Shown: positions 1 through 4,946 of the stretch, piece by piece
Layout: each line of letters starts with the position of its first letter
Numbering within the stretch: position 1 is the first letter of the stretch
Assembly: GCA_030024065.1 (NCBI GenBank)
Contig: JASEIE010000222.1
Span: forward strand, 1-6,681
Origin: Thermodesulfobacteriota bacterium
GTDB taxonomy: Bacteria > Desulfobacterota > BSN033 > UBA1163
DNA: 6,681 nt
Direction of reading: 5' to 3'
Program-made: the position numbers and the translations under genes
Notes under the pieces: generated by a model
What the model was told of the DNA's origin: nothing
Databases searched by the model: none
The model's input: the letters and a program-made list of their open reading frames with translations, nothing else

Positions 1-51
1 AAAGAGGTCAAGGAATATCTGAGGAAAAAAGGATTGCAGGTCAATTTATAA
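1..51 (+). CDS. C-terminal end of an upstream gene (partial)
   Basis: Reading from base 1, frame 1 is open for 16 codons and stops with TAA at 49-51. The peptide is KEVKEYLRKKGLQVNL, a lysine-rich amphipathic stretch typical of the last helix of a soluble bacterial protein. The gene begins outside the window, so its function cannot be told. Frame 3 is also open from the window edge to 147-149, but it would run through the whole palindromic repeat, which makes frame 1 the better choice. The stop codon directly abuts the left arm of that repeat. Confidence 0.5.
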   Translation, partial: KEVKEYLRKKGLQVNL

Positions 52-147
52 AAGGGGACAGGCTACTTTTTAGCTTTCACTATTTGCCTCCTTTATGGTC
101 AAGAGGTAAATTTGAAGCCATCCACTTAAAAAGTAGCCTGTCCCCTT
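52..147. repeat. 96-bp palindromic element with perfect 21-bp inverted arms
   Basis: The arms at 52-72 and 127-147 are exact reverse complements; each contains GGGGACAGGCTACTTTTT read inward. They enclose a 54-base spacer (73-126) with no clear structure of its own. The element fills precisely the gap between the stop codon of the upstream gene (49-51) and that of the convergent transferase gene (146-148), whose TAA uses the outer two bases of the right arm. From memory, arms ending in CTGTCCCC occur near REP-associated tyrosine transposases (RAYT, IS200-like) in several Deltaproteobacteria, so a REPIN or other non-autonomous element is the likely identity. That link is an inference. No transposase is encoded in the window. 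Confidence 0.85.
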
Positions 148-1771
148 AATATCCGATCGCGCAGCCGTCTTTTCGGCGGTCAGAGGCTCCCGAGAGGACG
201 TTCTGATCATGGTCCAAATAGATGGCCTGCCCTCCGCCCACCTCATTAACCGGGGAGATTCCTCTAACGATGTGGTGACCTTTCAGGGAGAGAACAGTGG
301 CTGTTTCCTCTGAAATGCCGTCCTCAAGATAAACCTCCATGCCCTTGAGATGCCGAATCCTCGGCGCATCCATGGCCTCCTGGAGATTCATCCCGAAGTC
401 GATGAGATTGACCAGAAACTGGACATGGCCCTGCGGCTGCATATCCCCGCCCATCACCCCGAAGCTCATCAGAAACTCTCCATCTTTGAATACCATTCCG
501 GGTATGATCGTGTGCATCGGACGTTTATGAGGTTCAAGCCTGTTGAAATGGTTTGGGTTAAGGGAAAATGATTTCCCCCGGTTCTGTAAAATGATTCCTG
601 TTCCGTCCACAACGATACCCGAACCAAAGGGCATAAACAGGCTGCTGATAAATGAAACGGCATTCCTTTCTTTGTCCACTGCTGTCACATAGACGGTTTC
701 AGAACTTCTGCTCTGGATGACAAGAGAGGAAGGAGAGGTTGCTTTTTCAAGGTCGATTCTTTCCCTGATCTCTTTGGTATAATCTTTGGACAGGAGTCGA
801 TCTACGGGAATGTTTTCAAATTCAGGGTCCGTAATAAACCTGTCCCTATCCCCGAAAGCCGCTTTTTTGGCCTCGATCAGGAGATGGAGATACTTTGGAC
901 TATTAGGCCCCATTGGTTCGATATTATACCCCTCGAGGATGTTAAGCATCTCAAGGGCTATCACCCCCTGACCATTCGGAGGCAGTTCATGGATGGTATA
1001 ACCACGGTAGTCCGTCGATATTGGTGTCACCCATGTGGTGGTATGATCCCTGAAATCCTGATGAGAGAGAAATCCCTGATAGCGATTGGAGGTATTGACG
1101 ATGGCATCACAAATCTCTCCTTCATAAAAAACTCCTATGCCCTCCCGAACAATCTTCTGATAGGTTCTTGCAATATCCTTGTTAGAAAATACCTGCCCTG
1201 GACGGGGAGCCCTGCCATTCATCAGATAGGTCCTGGATGATTCTTCTGAGGAAAGGAGAAGACCTTCTGCTTCTTTCCATTCTCCCGAGATGACTTCAGT
1301 GACAGGGTACCCATTTTCTGCATAATCAATTGCATCCTCGAACACATCGGAAAGCTTCAGGGTTCCGTAGCGCTCCAATGCCTCATTCCAGCCATGAAGG
1401 GCGCCTGGAATGGTAACCGCCATAATCCCTCTTTCTGGAATTCCATTCAAGCCCCTCTCTTTAAACTCCTGAATCGTCGAACGATAGGGAGCGCGACCGC
1501 TGGCATTCATTCCGATTAAGCGTTTCTCTTTTCCCAGGTAGATCAATGCAAAGGCATCTCCACCCAACCCCACATTATAGGGCTCCACCACGCTTAAGGT
1601 GCTGACCATGGCCACTGCTGCGTCGATGGCGTTCCCGCCCTTTAATAAGATTTTATATCCCGCAAGGGTTGCAAGAGGTTGACTTGCTGCCACCATTCCC
1701 TGGCCCCCCATCACAACGGAGCGCTGGGCCGCGCTCTTCCATTCCCTCTTCTGAGTATAGGCGAATCTCAT
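146..1771 (-). CDS. Cytoplasmic gamma-glutamyltransferase-family Ntn hydrolase (YwrD-like)
   Basis: A 541-residue protein of the gamma-glutamyltranspeptidase family, whose members self-cleave and use the new N-terminal threonine to attack an amide. Visible landmarks are GGNAIDAAVA (45-54), GLGGDAFALIY (68-78), Arg93 in SGRAP (matching E. coli Arg114), Thr359 in SETVYVTAVD (the expected cleavage site and nucleophile), FGSGIVV (382-388), KRPMHTIIP (416-424), GG at 441-442, and the family C-terminus GASDRRKDG. Cleavage would give pieces of about 358 and 183 residues. There is no signal peptide, unlike periplasmic or secreted GGT. The segment that forms the lid loop in E. coli GGT is about 10 residues shorter, and the residue aligned with Asp433, which binds the glutamyl amino group, is Ser401. 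The pattern fits the YwrD-like branch, so the true substrate is uncertain. The ATG has a good Shine-Dalgarno AAGAGGAG 8 bases upstream. The lipoprotein gene ends 64 bases before it on the same strand. Confidence 0.9.
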   Translation of the reverse strand: MRFAYTQKREWKSAAQRSVVMGGQGMVAASQPLATLAGYKILLKGGNAIDAAVAMVSTLSVVEPYNVGLGGDAFALIYLGKEKRLIGMNASGRAPYRSTIQEFKERGLNGIPERGIMAVTIPGALHGWNEALERYGTLKLSDVFEDAIDYAENGYPVTEVISGEWKEAEGLLLSSEESSRTYLMNGRAPRPGQVFSNKDIARTYQKIVREGIGVFYEGEICDAIVNTSNRYQGFLSHQDFRDHTTTWVTPISTDYRGYTIHELPPNGQGVIALEMLNILEGYNIEPMGPNSPKYLHLLIEAKKAAFGDRDRFITDPEFENIPVDRLLSKDYTKEIRERIDLEKATSPSSLVIQSRSSETVYVTAVDKERNAVSFISSLFMPFGSGIVVDGTGIILQNRGKSFSLNPNHFNRLEPHKRPMHTIIPGMVFKDGEFLMSFGVMGGDMQPQGHVQFLVNLIDFGMNLQEAMDAPRIRHLKGMEVYLEDGISEETATVLSLKGHHIVRGISPVNEVGGGQAIYLDHDQNVLSGASDRRKDGCAIGY

Positions 1772-1779
1772 CGATCTCT

Positions 1780-1787
1780 CTCCTCTT
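1780..1787 (-). promoter_or_regulatory. Ribosome binding site of the transferase gene
   Basis: On the minus strand AAGAGGAG lies 8 bases before the ATG at 1771. It supports this start and therefore the conclusion that the protein has no signal peptide. Confidence 0.75.
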
Positions 1788-1835
1788 AAAAAAACAAATC
1801 CTGTCTTCTTCTTGAAAGTTTAATAGATCACCTTC

Positions 1836-2477
1836 TTATTCATAGATATGTGTGTCGATTCTGACTTTAGTAACATAAAAAAGCTCACAAGACCCATTGC
1901 CTGTATCCGTTCTTGATAGGCTTGTATTCCAGGTCACCCTTCCACCCTTAAAGGTCCCCTCTAATTTGACCAAAAAACCCTCCAATACAATCTTTTCCTT
2001 CTTTCCAATCGCCTTGACAGCCCGGTAGATATTCTTGTTTCCAGGAATAATATGATTATTGGCAGAATGGGAGATCACATAAGAACTATCAAAAGGACTT
2101 TCCGGTTTATACTTATAAAAATACCACCGGTTACTTTGGTCATAAGTCATATATTGATCATATTCAGGTTCTGCCAGTTTACCCCAGACGATGGCTAAAT
2201 CGATCGGCGAGATCTTTCCGTCCCAATCATAAGAATAGGTCTCCTTGCTGACCACCCTTCCGGACAATTTATACTCTGCCACAGGTCTAAGTGTGAATTG
2301 GCCATTTTTCATCTCAATGGTAATGGGATCCTGCGATGGAGGGGGGCTCTGGATCGGGTCCCCGGATGTATCAATCTTATCAAACTCCATTCCTGTTATC
2401 TGTGGCCGGTTACACGCAGATAAAACACATAGAATGAGGACTGTTAGAATAAGGCCAAGAAATGGCTTTCTATTCAT
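1836..2477 (-). CDS. Uncharacterised outer-membrane-type lipoprotein
   Basis: A 213-residue protein with a lipoprotein signal peptide: N-terminal MNRK, a hydrophobic core (residues 6-18) and the lipobox LSAC ending at Cys22, the expected lipidation site. Residue 23 is Asn and not Asp, so by the E. coli rule it would be passed on to the outer membrane. A flexible Pro/Ser-rich linker (about 40-52) precedes a mature domain rich in aromatic residues. Conspicuous motifs are SNRWYFY (115-121), SHSANNHIIP (136-145) and WNTSLSRTDTGNGSCE (183-198). I have the impression of similar motifs in uncharacterised secreted proteins of other bacteria but cannot name a family or a function. Cys197 is the only cysteine in the mature part besides Cys22. 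The gene is first in a possible two-gene unit with the transferase gene. The ATG has no Shine-Dalgarno sequence; see the promoter entry. Confidence 0.85.
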   Translation of the reverse strand: MNRKPFLGLILTVLILCVLSACNRPQITGMEFDKIDTSGDPIQSPPPSQDPITIEMKNGQFTLRPVAEYKLSGRVVSKETYSYDWDGKISPIDLAIVWGKLAEPEYDQYMTYDQSNRWYFYKYKPESPFDSSYVISHSANNHIIPGNKNIYRAVKAIGKKEKIVLEGFLVKLEGTFKGGRVTWNTSLSRTDTGNGSCELFYVTKVRIDTHIYE

Positions 2478-2487
2478 GATGGGAAAG

Positions 2488-2515
2488 AATATATTTTTTT
2501 TACTTCCCCTGTCAA
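2488..2515 (-). promoter_or_regulatory. Predicted sigma-70-type promoter for the lipoprotein gene
   Basis: On the minus strand there is a perfect -35 box TTGACA (2515-2510), a 16-base spacer rich in A, and a -10 box TATATT (2493-2488; five of six bases match TATAAT). Only 10 bases separate the -10 box from the ATG at 2477, so transcription should begin about 3 to 5 bases before the start codon, or on it. Confidence 0.6.
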
Positions 2516-2534
2516 TAAAAACAATTTTGATTTG

Positions 2535-2668
2535 GTAATCCCTCAGTTATGTGGCGACTGACTGTTACCGTAACCTGTAACTCAGCCCTTCAGGGCTGAT
2601 GAATCAGGGCTAAAGCCCTGAGTTACATATTTGCCGTAAGGATTTACCATTCGTAACTGAGGGATTAC
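2535..2668. repeat. 134-bp nested inverted-repeat element
   Basis: The outer arms GTAATCCCTCAGTTA (2535-2549) and TAACTGAGGGATTAC (2654-2668) are perfect 15-bp reverse complements. Inside lies a second palindrome, GTAACTCAG (2577-2585) with CTGAGTTAC (2618-2626). This in turn holds two small hairpins: CAGCCCT/AGGGCTG (2583-2589 with 2592-2598) and TCAGGGCT/AGCCCTGA (2604-2611 with 2614-2621). The layered design is like a REPIN or MITE. It occupies most of the 196-bp divergent intergenic region and reaches to within 5 bases of the next start codon. Confidence 0.75.
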
Positions 2669-2673
2669 TTGAT

Positions 2674-4065
2674 TTGAACAATTTTACTAATTGTTTGATG
2701 GGCATGAATATGCTAAATTATGCTCTGATGAAAAAGACCTTTCCACTCCATGGGATTTTGGGAGTCATCCTCCTGGTCCTCTCCGAAATCCTCCATTTCA
2801 AGAAGGTTGAACCCTTCTATAGTTGGTTTTACTGTTTTGCCTGGTGGTCTTATATCCTCACTGTTGACGGAATCATTTACTATCTTAAGGGAAACTCTCT
2901 CCTCGCCAGCCGGACCAGGGAATTCTTTCTGATGATCCCCTGGTCGATCTTCATCTGGCTGATCTTTGAGACGGCAAACTTCTCCTTAGAGAATTGGTAC
3001 TACATCAACCTTCCACACTCCACACTGGAGCGATGGCTCGGTTATGCAATCGCCTACGGCACTGTCCTTCCAGGCATATTTGAGACCATGGAGCTGTTAG
3101 AGGTATTAGGTTTGTTTAAGGGATCGAAAATTAAAAAGACTGTAATCTCCTCTGATAGACATACCCTCTTGATCATGCTTGGCACTATCTCCCTTGTCTC
3201 CTCAATCCTCATTCCTCAGTACTTCTTCCCCCTCATCTGGATTGGATTCCTCTTTCTCCTGGAACCATTCAATTATCGGAACGGAGTAAAATCTCTTCTG
3301 AGGGACCTCGAAGAGGGAAATCCAAGGAAGACCTATCTCCTGCTTAGTGCAGGATTGATCTGCGGTCTTCTCTGGGAGTTCTGGAATTTCTGGGCTCGCT
3401 CAAAATGGATCTATACTGTCCCCTCCTTAGAAGAGATGAAGGGGTTTGAGATGCCTCTTCTTGGCTTTCTGGGATTTCCTCCATTTGCCGTGCAGGTTTA
3501 CGTGATGTACAATTTTATCTCTTTATTCCGTTCTGGAAGGGGCTGGGAAGAATTGACCTGCCGCCTTCATATAGAAAGAAGAACTAGACCCATGACCGTC
3601 ATCTTAACCTCCATTCTGATCGTTTCCTTCTCCGTTCTCATTTTCAAAACAATCGACATCAAAACAGTTGATTCTTATTATCCCCGTCTCAAGGACGCCT
3701 ATTGGATCGAATCGGAATATCAAAAAGAACTCCCGAGAGTGGGAATCGCCACCCTCGATGACCTTATTTTAAAAACGAGAGATAAAAAGGAGAGGGATGA
3801 GCTTGCCCTTCGTCTTCTCATTCCGAAAGAGAAACTGATCCAGTGGATGGAAAGGGCCCAACTGGCCAGAATGAAAGGCCTTGGAATAGAGAATCTGAGG
3901 TTATTGGAAAGGAGAGGCATCTATTCGATTTCCAAACTTGCTACAGAGGACCCGGAAAAACTCTATTCAAAGCTCGAACAGGTCTCTCAGATGGGACCCT
4001 CTTTGGAAAAGGCAAAAGTCCGAATTTGGATCAAAGAAGCCAGAAAAGTTCGGAGTTCGCCCTGA
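2674..4065 (+). CDS. Multi-pass membrane protein with internal duplication and C-terminal DUF4332-like helix-hairpin-helix domain
   Basis: 463 residues, function unknown. Hydrophobic segments lie near 24-41, 52-70, 84-101, 122-146, 164-181, 183-198, 219-240, 260-285 and 307-325, so about eight or nine membrane helices. The membrane part is an old tandem duplication. Residues 57-77 align without gaps to 189-209 (both end in SLL), and Glu99, Asn102, Phe103, Pro114 and Pro133 recur at Glu235, Asn238, Phe239, Pro250 and Pro269, a constant offset of 136. The soluble tail (about 350-458) has the helix-hairpin-helix pattern of DUF4332, including MKGLG (400-404), RGIYSISKL (414-422) and EDPEKLYSKL (425-434). 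Motifs such as GLLWEFWNFW and MPLLGFLGFPPF resemble an uncharacterised bacterial membrane family. The TTG start has GAGGG 10 bases upstream, inside the repeat arm. ATG at 2728 (codon 19, MKKTFPLHG) is a credible alternative and would remove an odd N-terminal 18 residues, but it lacks a Shine-Dalgarno. The last codons and TGA lie in repeat-like sequence. Confidence 0.85.
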   Translation: MNNFTNCLMGMNMLNYALMKKTFPLHGILGVILLVLSEILHFKKVEPFYSWFYCFAWWSYILTVDGIIYYLKGNSLLASRTREFFLMIPWSIFIWLIFETANFSLENWYYINLPHSTLERWLGYAIAYGTVLPGIFETMELLEVLGLFKGSKIKKTVISSDRHTLLIMLGTISLVSSILIPQYFFPLIWIGFLFLLEPFNYRNGVKSLLRDLEEGNPRKTYLLLSAGLICGLLWEFWNFWARSKWIYTVPSLEEMKGFEMPLLGFLGFPPFAVQVYVMYNFISLFRSGRGWEELTCRLHIERRTRPMTVILTSILIVSFSVLIFKTIDIKTVDSYYPRLKDAYWIESEYQKELPRVGIATLDDLILKTRDKKERDELALRLLIPKEKLIQWMERAQLARMKGLGIENLRLLERRGIYSISKLATEDPEKLYSKLEQVSQMGPSLEKAKVRIWIKEARKVRSSP

Positions 4066-4102
4066 ACCATGCGAGATTCAGGGCTTCGGCCCTGAATCCA
4101 AT
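4056..4102. repeat. REP-like repeat unit overlapping the stop codon of the upstream membrane protein gene
   Basis: The segment TTCGCCCTGAACCATG (4056-4071) is repeated with small changes at 4085-4102 as TTCGGCCCTGAATCCAATG, minus its last base. The first copy encodes the last two residues (Ser-Pro) and the TGA stop of the upstream gene. The second copy forms the 3' half of the hairpin at 4075-4098. Confidence 0.55.
4075..4098 (+). repeat. Perfect 10-bp hairpin with UUCG tetraloop
   Basis: GATTCAGGGC (4075-4084) and GCCCTGAATC (4089-4098) pair perfectly around TTCG, giving the very stable C(UUCG)G loop in RNA. It starts 9 bases after the stop codon of the membrane protein gene. No T-run follows, so it is not a standard rho-independent terminator. 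It could stabilise a 3' end or attenuate transcription into the next gene. Its core TCAGGGCT also occurs twice in the element at 2535-2668. Confidence 0.8.
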
Positions 4103-4115
4103 GTGGTTTAGGGCT

Positions 4116-4141
4116 GCCATGCACCCTGCGTGGTGCATGGC
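4116..4141 (+). repeat. Perfect 10-bp hairpin abutting the next ribosome binding site
   Basis: GCCATGCACC (4116-4125) and GGTGCATGGC (4132-4141) pair perfectly around the six-base loop CTGCGT. The GGAG of the following gene begins at the very next base, 4142. In mRNA the stem would sit directly beside the ribosome binding site. Confidence 0.8.
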
Positions 4142-4145
4142 GGAG
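4142..4145 (+). promoter_or_regulatory. Ribosome binding site of the TIM-barrel gene
   Basis: GGAG lies 6 bases before the ATG at 4152 and fixes that start. It begins immediately after the stem at 4116-4141. Confidence 0.7.
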
Positions 4146-4151
4146 TAAACA

Positions 4152-4946
4152 ATGAAATATGGTGCAATGAATTTTCCGATCAAGCCCCTTCTTAAAGAGA
4201 TGGAAGAGATCGGGGAGATGGGTTTCGATTATGTGGAACTGACCATGGACCCGCCTGAAGCGGCTCCCCAGAAGATCCTCGTTCAGAAAAAATCGATCCT
4301 GAATCTTCTCAATCGTTATGAGATGGGGATCATGGGACACCTTCCCACTTTTGTCTGGACATCGGATCTCTACGAAAGCCTGAGAAAAGCCTCCCTCCAG
4401 GAAAACTTCAAAGCCCTGGAGGCGGCTGCAGAACTGGGAATCAAAAAGGTTGTTCTTCATCCGGGGTATATCACAGGCATGGGGAAGTTCCTTCTAGATA
4501 GGGCAAAGAAGTATGGCATGGAGTCAATCGAGTCCATCCTGAAGAAGACGAATAGGCTCGGCATGACCCTCTGCATTGAAAACATGTTCCCTCAAGCCCA
4601 CTTTCTCTCCCAACCCTACGAATTTCAGGAGGTCTTTGAGGCCTTTCCAGAAATCCACCTCACCCTTGATATTGGCCATGCCAACCTTGGAGGGAACAGA
4701 AACAGAGCTCAGGAGTTTATTCAACGCTATGGCTACCGAATCGGCCACATCCACGCTAATGACAACTTTGGTAAGGAAGACAATCACCTTCCCATCGGCG
4801 CAGGAATCATCGATTTTGAAAAGATCATAAAAGAGCTTAAAGAAACCCTCTATGACGAAACGATGACGCTTGAAATCTTCTCCAAAGATAGAGACTATTT
4901 GAAGATCAGCAAAGAGAAGATGAAAAAGATGTGGGAGTCCCTGTGA
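4152..4946 (+). CDS. Sugar phosphate isomerase/epimerase-like TIM-barrel protein (AP endonuclease 2 superfamily)
   Basis: A 264-residue, probably cytoplasmic, metal-dependent TIM-barrel protein of the xylose isomerase-like superfamily, which includes sugar and inositol isomerases, epimerases and endonuclease IV. Barrel strands carry the expected ligands: His63 (MGHLP), His103 (VLHPGY), Glu143 (CIENMF), Asp173 and His176 (LDIGHANL), His201 (HIHANDN), Asp210 and His212 (EDNHLPIGAGIIDF) and Glu241 (LEIFS). This is a set like the nine metal ligands of endonuclease IV. The motif DxHLPxGxGxIDF is common in the isomerase/epimerase branch. The opening FDYVELTMDPP (25-35) is a usual first strand. The substrate cannot be told. 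Its 3' end overlaps the protease gene by 4 bases (GTGA), which suggests translational coupling. The gap to the upstream gene is 86 bases and holds two hairpins. Confidence 0.85.
   Translation: MKYGAMNFPIKPLLKEMEEIGEMGFDYVELTMDPPEAAPQKILVQKKSILNLLNRYEMGIMGHLPTFVWTSDLYESLRKASLQENFKALEAAAELGIKKVVLHPGYITGMGKFLLDRAKKYGMESIESILKKTNRLGMTLCIENMFPQAHFLSQPYEFQEVFEAFPEIHLTLDIGHANLGGNRNRAQEFIQRYGYRIGHIHANDNFGKEDNHLPIGAGIIDFEKIIKELKETLYDETMTLEIFSKDRDYLKISKEKMKKMWESL
4933..4937 (+). promoter_or_regulatory. Ribosome binding site that decides the protease start
   Basis: GGGAG lies 5 bases before GTG at 4943, which overlaps the TGA stop of the TIM-barrel gene in the classical GTGA arrangement. The other candidate, GTG at 4931, has only the weak purine stretch GAGAAGATGAAAAAG before it. 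Confidence 0.65.

Noticed and set aside
52..147. Rho-independent terminator
   Set aside because: The 54-base spacer is far too long for a terminator loop. The T-run lies inside the stem, not after it.
3..149. Frame 3 open from the left edge through the palindrome
   Set aside because: It would translate both arms of a perfect inverted repeat. Frame 1 gives a plausible protein end that stops exactly at the repeat border.
884..1240. 118-codon plus-strand open frame
   Set aside because: It lies entirely antisense to the transferase gene, whose family motifs are clear. It has no Shine-Dalgarno and no recognisable protein features.
2577..2626. Riboswitch or CRISPR repeat
   Set aside because: The repeats are nested palindromes without regular spacers. 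No riboswitch consensus is visible, and the design fits a REP/REPIN-type element better.
2674..3600. Lycopene-cyclase-like protein, considered because that family also has duplicated membrane domains
   Set aside because: The characteristic PxE(E) motifs are absent and there is no carotenoid gene nearby.
3987..4460. 157-codon minus-strand open frame
   Set aside because: It runs antisense across the end of the membrane protein gene, the hairpin region and the start of the TIM-barrel gene. It is a shadow of the real plus-strand genes.
4152..4946. Endonuclease IV (nfo) as a direct name
   Set aside because: The metal ligands fit, but the surrounding motifs (CIENMF, HIHANDN, HLPIGAG) are those of the isomerase/epimerase branch. 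DNA repair should not be claimed.
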